Shown here: positions 22,220 to 29,908 of the stretch, piece by piece
Position numbering within the stretch: position 1 is the first letter of the stretch
Layout of the letters: each line of letters begins with the position of its first letter
DNA from: a virus
Virus record (IMG/VR): IMGVR_UViG_3300021420_000098
Location: 1 to 31,828 of that record
Strand: one strand, 5' to 3'
Length of the DNA: 31,828 nucleotides
Notes under the pieces: generated by a model
Databases searched by the model: none
Told to the model about the DNA's origin: nothing
What the model saw: only the letters and a program-made list of their open reading frames with translations
Position numbers and translations under genes: made by a program

Positions 22220-22925
22220 TTTTTTCTCTCATTAATTTGTTTGGGTGTACCGAATGATCGTACCTGCCTTCGATTTCTTCGGCAGTCGGTGGCTCGCGCT
22301 CCGTAAATGATACGGTCGCTAATCCGCCTTCGCTTTCTTGTGCAATGTGAACGTTTACTGTGTCGTAGCCGTAGAACTTGTTTTCAGGCTCGTTGGTATC
22401 CATCAGCGTCGTTGCTTCTGGTAACGCCAGCTTGATTCCTCGTGCCGCAGCGACGCCAAGCCAGAACTCAACGCACGCCCTGCCCTTTTCGGCTTGGTGA
22501 GCGTTGGGGTACGTGAAGTCGCAACCGAACAAACTGATTTTTGTCGCGCCGTAGTAGATCGCATAGGCGACTGCATAGGCAGCGGTACCGTTGAAGTACG
22601 CGTAACCAAGCTTGTTCAAAACATCTTCAAGCGGGAATTCAACCAACCCCGGATAATCGTTGTGTGTCCTACTCGTGATAATCGGACCAGCATGCTTGCG
22701 CATCCACTTCAACATATTCGCGATGTTTGATTCAGGTTCGGCTTTCGCTCGTATCTCTTGGACTCGAACATCGTCCATATGAAAAATCTTGTCGCATTGG
22801 ATAACATCGCCAAGCGAATTTATAGACCAAACTTCATCGCTGAACGCGGATCGTCCGCCTATCCTCTTAACCAAATCAACATAGGACTCTAACGATGGGC
22901 CGAGTCCCAAAATACAAATGTGCAT
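22209..22925 (-). CDS. DUF115/MAF-like Rossmann-fold enzyme
   Basis: A 238-aa protein. It opens MHICILGLGPSLESYVD, a glycine-rich nucleotide-binding loop, with DEVWSINSLGDVIQCDKIFHMDD next, then GTAAYAVAYAIYYGATKISLFGCDFTYP and a C-terminal acidic region. This resembles the DUF115 family (motility accessory factor / MptE-like), related to sugar-nucleotide or sialyltransferase-type enzymes. It might glycosylate a virion fibre or modify a surface sugar, but substrate and activity are unproven. It is an enzyme in the middle of a structural module, between a terminator-like hairpin and small fibre-region genes. Confidence 0.6.
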   Translation of the reverse strand: MHICILGLGPSLESYVDLVKRIGGRSAFSDEVWSINSLGDVIQCDKIFHMDDVRVQEIRAKAEPESNIANMLKWMRKHAGPIITSRTHNDYPGLVEFPLEDVLNKLGYAYFNGTAAYAVAYAIYYGATKISLFGCDFTYPNAHQAEKGRACVEFWLGVAAARGIKLALPEATTLMDTNEPENKFYGYDTVNVHIAQESEGGLATVSFTEREPPTAEEIEGRYDHSVHPNKLMREKNEI

Positions 22926-22944
22926 TACCGCTCCACCGGTTTAG

Positions 22945-22975
22945 AAATGAAAACGGCGGGACCGAAGCCCCGCCG
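22945..22975 (-). terminator. Rho-independent terminator-like hairpin after capsid accessory gene
   Basis: On the minus strand CGGCGGG-type arms (22975-22968 and 22960-22954) form a 7-bp GC stem with an 8-base loop containing CTTCGG, followed by GTTTTCATTT. It lies between the capsid accessory gene and the DUF115-like gene and would end or reduce the head transcript. Confidence 0.7.
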
Positions 22976-23000
22976 CTGTAGTCCTAGCTCGCGCTAAGTA

Positions 23001-23432
23001 TTATGTCGCAACCGGCTTGTTCTCGGCGACCGCAGCGATTACGTCAGCGCTGATAAGCGTACCAGCGGTAACCGTCGAAGAGACGTTGACGGACACATAA
23101 CGCTTCTGGCCGATATAGCCGACTCGCTTGGTGAAGTTCTTACCAACGCCCGACGTGCGGGCAGTTGCCTGCAACGCAAGCCCCGGCTGGTTTCCAATCA
23201 AGTTGGACGCCGCAACCGCTGTCATGGTGCCGGTGACGTCACCCTCTTGCACAGCCGCCGTAAACACAGCGCCTGTAGCAGTGACGGAACCGTAGTTGAC
23301 GACGATTTCAACAGCGTTGAAACCAAGAACATCAACCGGCTTGCCGGTCTGGCCCGTGCCAGTCGTACCAATCGCCACAGGCGAAATGGTCCGCTTAACC
23401 AAAATATTATCGTGAAGGTCTTTGATAGCCAC
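23001..23432 (-). CDS. Probable capsid accessory/decoration protein
   Basis: A 143-aa beta-rich protein from a GTG at 23432 (GGAG upstream). Features: KPVDVLGFNAVEIVVNYGSV, AVQEGDVTGTMTAV, RVGYIGQKRYVSVNVSSTVTAGT. Proteins with the (V)GYIGxKRYV motif directly follow major capsid genes in many phages. It has its own hairpins on both sides, which would set a high separate mRNA level, as expected for an abundant capsid component. Decoration role is inference. Confidence 0.65.
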   Translation of the reverse strand: MAIKDLHDNILVKRTISPVAIGTTGTGQTGKPVDVLGFNAVEIVVNYGSVTATGAVFTAAVQEGDVTGTMTAVAASNLIGNQPGLALQATARTSGVGKNFTKRVGYIGQKRYVSVNVSSTVTAGTLISADVIAAVAENKPVAT

Positions 23433-23449
23433 TTAGAAAATTCTCCAAT

Positions 23450-23506
23450 TCAAAAAAAGCAAATAGAAACGGGACGCAGCGTTAGCCGCGTCCCTGATTT
23501 TCTATT
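23450..23506 (-). terminator. Long hairpin with T-tract directly after major capsid gene
   Basis: GGGACGC at 23471-23477 pairs with GCGTCCC at 23488-23494 (10-base loop), and the stem can extend outward through AATAGAAA (23462-23469) with TTTCTATT (ending 23506). On the minus strand a run of seven T follows at 23458-23452. The right arm covers the capsid stop codon. It may be a partial terminator or a 3-prime mRNA-protecting stem. Confidence 0.65.
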
Positions 23507-24788
23507 AGGTGTGGCACTGAAGCTTGGCGATAGCTTCGCCAAGCACAACCGCACCACCAACGCGCTTACGGGCGCGATAGAGAATTTGGCCAGAGCCTGC
23601 GATGGTGAAGGGGTCGCGAAGAACCGAAATCAGAACCCGGTCAACGATGCGATATCCCTTGCTGAAGTCACCAACCGCAATCGGGTAGTTGCCCGCGCCC
23701 TCAAGGGGCATATCGGGCACTTCAAGGTAAGGCGCACCAAGAATGGTGTTCGGCTTGTCGGCGGCAATGCCGGACTGCCAAATGTAATCGCCATACGAGT
23801 CCTTAAGCTTACGAACTGAGCCAAGAGTCTGGCGAGCCAGAGTCCAAGTCGCGTTCTTCGCGTAAGCGGTCTTCAAACCGCTGTAGAACATCGTGATAAG
23901 GCCGTTAGCCTGTCCCGACGCGTCCGCAATGGTTGTGGCCGAACCCGAAAAGTTCGTTGTAGCCAGAGCCGTAGAAGTCAAGAACCCTTCGGCTTGGTTG
24001 TTCGTGCCGGTGCCAACGGTGAATTCGTTGCCTTCCTTGACCGCGAACTGCTCCGAAAATTCCTGCATCATTTCGGATTCAATGTCGAACATCGAATCTT
24101 CAATCATCTGTTCCGAAAGATGCACTTCAGCGTACATTTCAGGGGCGAAGATTTCCACCATACCTGTAGTGTAACCTGTCGTCTCTGTACGCGCGGCGAC
24201 TTCACCAACGCGGGTCGCGGCAAACGTGCCGGTACGCTTGGGAAGCTTGAGCGATTGAACGCCAATCGTGGTCACGCGAGCAATCGCGCGAATGGGCGAC
24301 TGCAAGATGACTTGCTTGATAATCTCTGTCGCCATTTCGGCGGGCGAAAGGTAATAGCCACCGAGTGTATCGTTCCCGGCCAACAGAACCTTGTACTCTT
24401 GCAAAATCTTGCGTTCGTCCTGCGAGATTCCGTTGTCGGTCTTGCGCAGATAGGAGTCAAACGCGGCCTTGTAAGCCTTTTTGCCTTCGTCTTCGGTCGC
24501 GCCAAGCGCACCGGGGCGGCCAATCTTGGCTTCGATCTTGGCAATGACTTCCGCAAGCTGTGCCACTTCGTCAACAGCCTTCTTGGCAGTCGCCGCAGCA
24601 ATCGTGACTTCCTGATTCTTTGCTTCGTGTGCGTCAAGAGTCGCGTTGATCTTCGCAAGCTTCTCAACCGTCAACGGGTCTTCGCCACGCTTCTCAAGCT
24701 GAACAATTCGAGCGTCATTCGTCGCCTTGAATTCCTCAATAGCGGTCATCACTTCCTTAACGGAAGTGTCAGTATCTTTGATAGGCAT
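23505..24788 (-). CDS. Major capsid protein, HK97 fold
   Basis: A 427-aa protein. Residues 1-105 are charged and helical (MTAIEEFKATNDARIVQLEKRG, then LTVEKLAKINATLDAHEAK), the delta-domain scaffold of HK97 gp5-type proteins that the neighbouring protease removes. The mature part includes GGYYLSPAEMATEIIKQVILQSPIRAIARV (N-arm and spine helix), FAPEMYAEVHLSEQMIEDSMFD, EFTVGTGTNNQAEGFLT and the C-terminal P-domain strand GYRIVDRVLISVLRDPFT. AAGGAAAA precedes the ATG. Cleavage probably occurs near residues 100-130. Confidence 0.93.
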   Translation of the reverse strand: MPIKDTDTSVKEVMTAIEEFKATNDARIVQLEKRGEDPLTVEKLAKINATLDAHEAKNQEVTIAAATAKKAVDEVAQLAEVIAKIEAKIGRPGALGATEDEGKKAYKAAFDSYLRKTDNGISQDERKILQEYKVLLAGNDTLGGYYLSPAEMATEIIKQVILQSPIRAIARVTTIGVQSLKLPKRTGTFAATRVGEVAARTETTGYTTGMVEIFAPEMYAEVHLSEQMIEDSMFDIESEMMQEFSEQFAVKEGNEFTVGTGTNNQAEGFLTSTALATTNFSGSATTIADASGQANGLITMFYSGLKTAYAKNATWTLARQTLGSVRKLKDSYGDYIWQSGIAADKPNTILGAPYLEVPDMPLEGAGNYPIAVGDFSKGYRIVDRVLISVLRDPFTIAGSGQILYRARKRVGGAVVLGEAIAKLQCHT

Positions 24789-24803
24789 TAATTTTCCTTG
24801 GGA

Positions 24804-25514
24804 TTATAAATTTCGGATGAACTTGGCCAACTGTTCAAACTTCTGTTGAATAGCCGCCGCCTCTTCGTCTACATCGCCAGCTTCATCCCGAAGTTCTGCG
24901 ATTGCCTTGTAGCCAGAGGCTGAAATAGCCTTGGCTTGCGCGATAGAGAATCCACCTACGTCCCGCAGGAAGGTTTCAAACTCGCGAATTGTATTGAGTT
25001 CTGTTTTGACGCCGCCAATGCGCGAATATTTATCGGCGGGAAATGTCACAAGCGAAACTTCGTGAAGGTCAACGCCCTTTAGGGTGCGTCTCGCACCGTT
25101 CGGACCTGAACCTGATTTGTGAAGTTGAAAATCCTTCGCTATGTAGCCGATTGAAAGCCCGTTCAATGCGGGGCGCGGCTTCATCTTCAAAAGATTGTAG
25201 GCATCTGCGCCACGAGTGGTGTTGACGGCAATCTTGCCTTTCAATTTAAGGCCGTTGTCGTCTTCATCCATCCCGGTCCAAATGCCGATAGGCGTTTCGT
25301 CTTCGGAAGTGATTCCGCCATGCTGCAAAAGCATCGCGGGCCATTGTCCGACGCCGGATTTTGCTTCCGTAATAGTCTTGTTGAACGCGCCCTTGGCTAC
25401 CGTGTCGCCGTATGAGTCAACATTGCCGAATGTTGAGCCGTACCCGTTAATCGTTCCGTCTTCGTCTCCGTCTTGGTCTATTTTGACTTCAAACGGGCAA
25501 ATAATGCGGTTCAT
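24804..25514 (-). CDS. HK97-type prohead protease (S78)
   Basis: A 236-aa protein. The herpesvirus-protease-like fold is indicated by GYGSTFGNVDSYGDTVAKGAF, the catalytic histidine in MLLQHGG (H65), the serine in ALNGLSIGY (S121) and EVSLVTFPAD (E152). The C-terminal 60 residues form a helical tail. It cleaves the capsid delta domain during prohead maturation and is then lost. I use the ATG at 25514; a TTG two codons upstream (25520) is better spaced from AAGAAGAA and cannot be excluded. Upstream, its start faces the promoter of a divergent cassette. Confidence 0.9.
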   Translation of the reverse strand: MNRIICPFEVKIDQDGDEDGTINGYGSTFGNVDSYGDTVAKGAFNKTITEAKSGVGQWPAMLLQHGGITSEDETPIGIWTGMDEDDNGLKLKGKIAVNTTRGADAYNLLKMKPRPALNGLSIGYIAKDFQLHKSGSGPNGARRTLKGVDLHEVSLVTFPADKYSRIGGVKTELNTIREFETFLRDVGGFSIAQAKAISASGYKAIAELRDEAGDVDEEAAAIQQKFEQLAKFIRNL

Positions 25515-25549
25515 TGGCAAAGATTCTTCTTTTTAATACAAAATAGATG

Positions 25550-25579
25550 TTGACTAAGTAGGGCGATTGGCCCTATTCT
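25550..25579 (+). promoter_or_regulatory. Plus-strand promoter with overlapping operator palindrome
   Basis: TTGACT (25550-25555) and TATTCT (25574-25579), 18 bp apart, resemble a sigma70 promoter. Between them and overlapping the -10 is the perfect inverted repeat TAGGGC-GATTG-GCCCTA (25559-25575). A repressor there would block transcription. The nearest DNA-binding protein is the HTH protein encoded by the second gene of this transcript, so autoregulation is likely but unproven. Confidence 0.65.
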
Positions 25580-25614
25580 GAGTCTGCTGCGATCAATATT
25601 TTAGGGGATGACAA

Positions 25615-25965
25615 ATGACACTTAGGAATCGCGAGCTACACAACCGGCTAACGAACCTTCAAGAGTGCGCAGCCAATGCGCCGGAAGGCACCTACGAGCG
25701 CGCCAAAGAGGCGGCGTGCGTAATCAACGATTGCGCGGAAACAATTTTTGAAATATTTAAGGCCGCAAATTTCAAGCTTACTGGCACTGACGGGTTTCGA
25801 GATATCGAAGCCGCTCTTTACGGCCTGATGCTCGAAAGCAATCCGACCGAATACTCACTTCAAACCGGGGAAGGCTTCGGCGCTGCTATGGACACCCCCG
25901 CACGCGCCCGTGTGATAGCTCAAACAATCCGCGACCGCGACCAACTGAAGGCGTTGGGATTGTAA
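25615..25965 (+). CDS. First protein of plus-strand cassette, unknown function
   Basis: A 116-aa protein, MTLRNRELHNRLTNLQECAA, with a mostly helical first 60 residues (YERAKEAACVINDCAETIFEIFKAA), three cysteines, then DGFRDIEAALYGLMLESNP and a C-terminal helix. AGGGGA precedes the ATG. No signal, membrane segment or catalytic motif is seen, and I do not recognise the family. It is on the opposite strand to all structural genes and directly abuts the HTH gene (TAA ATG), so the two are one transcript. It could be a small effector such as an anti-host, exclusion or defence protein; this is inference from context only. Confidence 0.8.
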   Translation: MTLRNRELHNRLTNLQECAANAPEGTYERAKEAACVINDCAETIFEIFKAANFKLTGTDGFRDIEAALYGLMLESNPTEYSLQTGEGFGAAMDTPARARVIAQTIRDRDQLKALGL

Positions 25966-26268
25966 ATGCCACCCGAACGTAAATACGATTACCCTGTGAC
26001 CGAATACAGCCGCGCAATCGCCCGGCTAGGTTGGTCACAGGTTCACGCCGCGAAGATGCTTGGCGTTGACGCTAGAACTTCGCGGCGATACGTCAGCGGT
26101 GACTTGCAGTTGCCAGCCGTAACACGGCTTGTGCTTAGAATTCTTGTGAACGCCGAAGTAAATCAAGTCGAGCCCGCGCAAAACCCGCTAGAGCTATTCA
26201 TTGATCTAATTTTTGATCTTGAATTGAGCAAAAAGCGTTTGCAAAACCTGATTTCAAAAGAAATATAG
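25966..26268 (+). CDS. Small helix-turn-helix DNA-binding protein
   Basis: A 100-aa protein. The HTH is EYSRAIARLGWSQVHAAKMLGVDARTSRRYVSGDLQLP, with the turn at MLGVDARTSRRYVSG, of the Cro/CI-like kind found in many small bacterial and phage regulators. The C-terminal half (ELFIDLIFDLELSKKRLQ) is helical and may dimerise. The ATG follows the upstream stop with no gap. Likely the regulator of the promoter at 25550, binding the TAGGGC palindrome. An alternative is an antitoxin role, with the first gene as partner. Confidence 0.78.
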   Translation: MPPERKYDYPVTEYSRAIARLGWSQVHAAKMLGVDARTSRRYVSGDLQLPAVTRLVLRILVNAEVNQVEPAQNPLELFIDLIFDLELSKKRLQNLISKEI

Positions 26269-26301
26269 CCGCTATCGCTGGTCGTTACGCGGCTATTTTT
26301 T
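26265..26301 (+). terminator. Terminator between converging genes
   Basis: ATAGCCGC (26265-26272) pairs with GCGGCTAT (26289-26296) over a 16-base loop, followed by six T on the plus strand (26296-26301). It spans the stop of the HTH gene and the stop of the portal gene. On the minus strand the same stem is followed by ATTTCTTTTG, so it may act in both directions and so weaken readthrough from portal into the protease. Confidence 0.78.
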
Positions 26302-27667
26302 CGTCTTCGGACGCTTCCAAAGCCTCTAATTTCGCTCGAATGTCGGCCAACAATTCCGATTTCTTCGGGTTAGCGGGCTTCGCACCGGGCTTCGCGGGTG
26401 CTGTTGCGCCCGGTTTCGACGGATCATCAACTGCATTCGGGTCTTTACCCGGTGGCGCTTGGTCAACTGGTGCCTGCACTTGCGGAATCAAAAGCTTGTC
26501 GCCGCCCTCGATTGGATTCAAGTCTTCCAATGCGCGGACTTCGTTACGAGTCATGTACGCAGTTTCACCGCGAGCGCCGCCTAGCGCCTGCATGTAGAAA
26601 TTACCGCGTGCAGCGTCGTCACCCCGCAAAAGCGCTGCGGTGTTAAACTTGCAAATCACATTGTCTTCGTCGTCAAGCAACCTGTGTTCAATCGCTTCTT
26701 CCCAACGACGAATCCACGGCATAAGCGAGTGGGTGACGTGCGCTAGAAAGAACGCGTCGGCGCTTGCAAACGTCGAAGTCTTGTCGGTGTGCATGACCAA
26801 TTGCGGAAACACCCGCATGGCCCGGCAGATTTCTTCGATTTGAAATCGGCGCGTCTCTAAATGTTGGGTGTCAACACCCTTCATTTGCAGCGGAGTCCAA
26901 GTTGCATCAACATCCAAAACAGCAGTCTTGAATTTATTGGAAACACCGCCTTGGAAGGCTTGCCACGACTGCTTAAGCCGTTCACGGGCCGGTTGGTCCA
27001 ATCTGCCCTTGACCGCTAGAACGCCGCCCGGCTGCGCGCCGTTGGCGTGCAAGCTGGCGTGTGTCTCTTCGGTGGTGATCGCAAGGCCGATAGCTTCGCG
27101 GGCCAATTGAACAGCATCCATTCCAAGGTAGCTATTCCAAGAAGGCCCCTTGATATGCAGAAGGTTTTCAGCGGGGATTTTAGTCTGACCGCCATCAAGT
27201 CCCGACACGTAATATGTCAGGCTGTAATCAATGTTCCTCTGAATCACAACCCGCGATGGCACGAGTGGAATCAATTCCATGACTCGTTTCGGGTTTCCGC
27301 CCCAACCGATGTACGCATAGGCGTTACCGGTGAGAACAGCGTGAAACATCATCGTTTCGCGCAACTCGAAAGAAGTCATCCAATCATTCGGACGGCGCTG
27401 AAGAATTTTCAGCAACGAAATATTCTTTACCGGAGTCTTAGAGCCGTCTACCGGGTCAACCTGAAATAGGTTGATGGGGAGTTGCGCCAGACCTTCCGCA
27501 AGAACGCGGCAACATGCAAACACCGTTGTTACGCGAAGCGACGTATCAACGTTGACAGAGACTCCAGATTTTGCGTTTGTGTGCGGGAATATTTCAGCCC
27601 ATGTGTAGTCTGCAATGCTGGTCATCTTCTTTTCGAAAGATGACGCTACGTTATCAAAAATCCCCAT
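26285..27667 (-). CDS. Portal protein, HK97 family
   Basis: A 460-aa protein. Family features: VTTVFACCRVLAEGLAQLPINLFQ, FELRETMMFHAVLTGNAYAYI, ENLLHIKGPSWNSYLGMDAVQLARE, EEICRAMRVFPQLVMHTDKTSTFASA, and MTRNEVRALEDLNPIEGGDKLL. The last 60 residues are a Pro/Ala/Lys-rich linker and a helix (KKSELLADIRAKLEALEAS). It forms the dodecameric DNA gate at one capsid vertex. The start ATG directly follows the small membrane protein stop (TAAATG). Between it and the protease lies the plus-strand cassette; portal and protease are usually adjacent. Confidence 0.93.
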   Translation of the reverse strand: MGIFDNVASSFEKKMTSIADYTWAEIFPHTNAKSGVSVNVDTSLRVTTVFACCRVLAEGLAQLPINLFQVDPVDGSKTPVKNISLLKILQRRPNDWMTSFELRETMMFHAVLTGNAYAYIGWGGNPKRVMELIPLVPSRVVIQRNIDYSLTYYVSGLDGGQTKIPAENLLHIKGPSWNSYLGMDAVQLAREAIGLAITTEETHASLHANGAQPGGVLAVKGRLDQPARERLKQSWQAFQGGVSNKFKTAVLDVDATWTPLQMKGVDTQHLETRRFQIEEICRAMRVFPQLVMHTDKTSTFASADAFFLAHVTHSLMPWIRRWEEAIEHRLLDDEDNVICKFNTAALLRGDDAARGNFYMQALGGARGETAYMTRNEVRALEDLNPIEGGDKLLIPQVQAPVDQAPPGKDPNAVDDPSKPGATAPAKPGAKPANPKKSELLADIRAKLEALEASEDEKIAA

Positions 27668-27820
27668 TTACTTTTTTGCAGACCTTGAAAATAGAATGAC
27701 TCCGACGATTAAGAACATACCGCCTGTGATGAATCCAGCCGCAGGCAATACGAGCCAAGCGCCGTATGAAACAAGTCCAACCCCTATTAGTCCAATGCCG
27801 TCCTTAATGTATGACCGCAT
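27668..27820 (-). CDS. 50-aa two-segment membrane protein between terminase and portal
   Basis: MRSYIKDGIGLIGVGLVSYG, AWLVLPAAGF, ITGGMFLIVG, VILFSRSAKK: two hydrophobic segments joined by a short loop, basic at both ends. AGGGGG lies four bases before the ATG and the stop abuts the portal start. Small membrane proteins are often found at this position. Function unknown; it is not near the lysis cassette. Confidence 0.72.
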   Translation of the reverse strand: MRSYIKDGIGLIGVGLVSYGAWLVLPAAGFITGGMFLIVGVILFSRSAKK

Positions 27821-27828
27821 TGAACCCC

Positions 27829-29520
27829 CTAAAGAATCATCAAATCATTTGTTGAAAGGTAAGAGCCGCTTTGCACTTCGCCCTTCAGCTTCAAGCCAAG
27901 GGACATAATCAGCGCAACGGCACCGTCTATTTTGTTTTCTTGTCGCTCTTTGCGCGGGTAGACATTGTCTTTCGCGTCGTAGTGGCCAACAACGTTGCCA
28001 ATCATCCAAGACATAATGGGATTACCTTCATGCCGGATTTTTCCGGTACGCATTAGGCTTTCCAATTCCTTAGTTGGCTCTGAAAAGTTCGACACCACTT
28101 GACGAAACTCAACTACGTTCGCGCCCTCACCCATCAACGAGGTCGACATTTGCGTTGACTGCCACGGGTCAAATCCCAATTCTAGAACTTCGAACCGCGC
28201 TAGGTCTTCCCGAATGTCTGATTCAATCCGGTTGAAGTCGATAACGTCGCCATCAGTGACAGTAAGATGGCCTTCAATCTGCCAAGCGACGTACGAAGCG
28301 TTCTTCGTCTCAAGCAACGCCGACTCTGGCACGTAGAACCGCGAAAAGGTTGTTACAGTCCCGTCGTCTTCATCAAAGACCAGATTGACAGCCGCGATAT
28401 CTACCTTAGACGCCAAATCGCCAGCAATACGACATTTGCGCCCAACATAGTTTGCAATGTCTAATGAATCGTCTGCGCAAGCGTCCCATTTGTCTACCGG
28501 GTAAAGAGCCTGATTAGATGACACCCACACGTTCAAGTGCTTCGTCAGAAACGCGGCGCGTGAAGCTGGCGAGTGTTGCGCCTTCTTGCACATATCGTTT
28601 AGGTTTTTTTCCTCAACCGAAACGCCGTAATTCGGATTTGCCTTGCGGTGTATCTCCGGGTCGGTCCAATCGTCGCCTTCGTCTATCGTGTAGACAATTC
28701 CGAAGTAGGAATCATCTTCAACGACTCCCTTGAGAATGTTAAGCGCATATGCGCGCTGTTCGTAGGCAATACCTGTCTTGTCACTGCCAGCCGTAGTAAT
28801 AGCCCAAAGGATAGCTTGGTCGCGCTTGCCGCAGCCCGTTTCAATAGCGTCATAAACATCCCTCGTGCGGTGCGCGTGTAGTTCGTCAATCAATCCAAAG
28901 TGAACGTTCTTGCCGTCCAAAGAGTCCGCATCAGAAGACACAGCTTCAAAAAACGAAGCGCTCCGGGTGTGCACGATACGGTGAGCAATAACATCGACGC
29001 CGAGTTCGTTTCTGAACGCCGGACATTTCCGCGCCATGTGTTGAGCGATGCCAAAGGCAATCTTGGCTTGATCTTTGACGCGGGCCGCGCTGTAGACTTC
29101 CGCGCCGCCCTCGCCGTCAGCCGCCAGCATATAAAGTGCCGGTGTCGCGCTAATGGTTGTCTTGCCGTTACCTCGCGGCATTTCAATGTAGACGCGGCGG
29201 AACCTTCGCTTCTTGTTCGCGGTGATTTTCCAACCGAATATGCAAGACAGGATGAACGCTTGCCATCCCTCAAGCTTCAGAAGCTGGCCAGCAAGAGGCC
29301 CTTTAATGTGCGGGAAGATGCAAGAGAATTCGCAAATCTCTTCAGCCGCCGCCTTATCGAAGTAGTAAGGCCAATTCTTCCGCTCTAAGTCGTCAAGGTG
29401 TCGCTTGCAGGCTTGCTGAACAAACACGCACGCCGGAACGACTCCAGCAACAACCGATTTACAATACGCAACGCCCGCTTCACAATGCGGGTACTTCTTA
29501 CTTGCGCTTGATGCGACCAA
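27829..29520 (-). CDS. terL: Terminase large subunit
   Basis: A 563-aa protein of the HK97-like TerL family. ATPase: Walker A-like RGNGKT (116-121), Walker B LIDELH (D212, E213) and coupling motif ITTAG (241-245). Nuclease: acidic residues at D368 (AGDLASKVD), D451 (LELGFDPWQ) and D532 (NKIDGAVALIMSL). It packages DNA and cuts concatemers. The start is a TTG at 29520 inside the small-terminase gene with GGAG six bases upstream; no later start precedes the conserved N-terminal domain. Confidence 0.94.
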   Translation of the reverse strand: MVASSASKKYPHCEAGVAYCKSVVAGVVPACVFVQQACKRHLDDLERKNWPYYFDKAAAEEICEFSCIFPHIKGPLAGQLLKLEGWQAFILSCIFGWKITANKKRRFRRVYIEMPRGNGKTTISATPALYMLAADGEGGAEVYSAARVKDQAKIAFGIAQHMARKCPAFRNELGVDVIAHRIVHTRSASFFEAVSSDADSLDGKNVHFGLIDELHAHRTRDVYDAIETGCGKRDQAILWAITTAGSDKTGIAYEQRAYALNILKGVVEDDSYFGIVYTIDEGDDWTDPEIHRKANPNYGVSVEEKNLNDMCKKAQHSPASRAAFLTKHLNVWVSSNQALYPVDKWDACADDSLDIANYVGRKCRIAGDLASKVDIAAVNLVFDEDDGTVTTFSRFYVPESALLETKNASYVAWQIEGHLTVTDGDVIDFNRIESDIREDLARFEVLELGFDPWQSTQMSTSLMGEGANVVEFRQVVSNFSEPTKELESLMRTGKIRHEGNPIMSWMIGNVVGHYDAKDNVYPRKERQENKIDGAVALIMSLGLKLKGEVQSGSYLSTNDLMIL

Positions 29521-29896
29521 GGACTCCTTCGGACTCGCCTTCGTCTTCTTTGGGCTTCGGGCCGTTGATTTTGCTTCTTTCGGCAGGACCGAATCCTAAC
29601 TTGTTCAATACCGTTATGAGTTGGCCAATCGTTTTGGTATCGCCACCCCCGCCTTGAAAATACGCCATGTACTTAGCGGCAATTTCCAAAAGGAATCTGT
29701 CGGCGCTCGTAAGCCAATGTGCTTCAGCGGCCATGTCACGCCACACCGCAGCCGCTTCTTTAGCGAGCGAGTCGGGTGGTTCACCAATCTTCCCAAGCGG
29801 TTTAGGCTCGTTCTCACGTTCCTTAGCTCGCTTGGGGTTTCTATCAAATGCGCCGTTCAATTCCAACGCAGCCGTAGGCTTGCGCGGCCGGGCCAT
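29498..29896 (-). CDS. terS: Terminase small subunit, P27-like
   Basis: A 132-aa protein. The N-terminus is MARPRKPTAALELNGAF, followed by EPPDSLAKEAAAVWRDMAAEAHWLTSADRFLLEIAAKY, then LNKLGFGPAERSKI, all typical of P27-family small terminases. It should recognise phage DNA near the packaging site. It overlaps terL by 23 bases. The ATG is 13 bases after the spike-like gene. Confidence 0.88.
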   Translation of the reverse strand: MARPRKPTAALELNGAFDRNPKRAKERENEPKPLGKIGEPPDSLAKEAAAVWRDMAAEAHWLTSADRFLLEIAAKYMAYFQGGGGDTKTIGQLITVLNKLGFGPAERSKINGPKPKEDEGESEGVLGRIKRK

Positions 29897-29908
29897 AGTT
29901 CAATTCCC

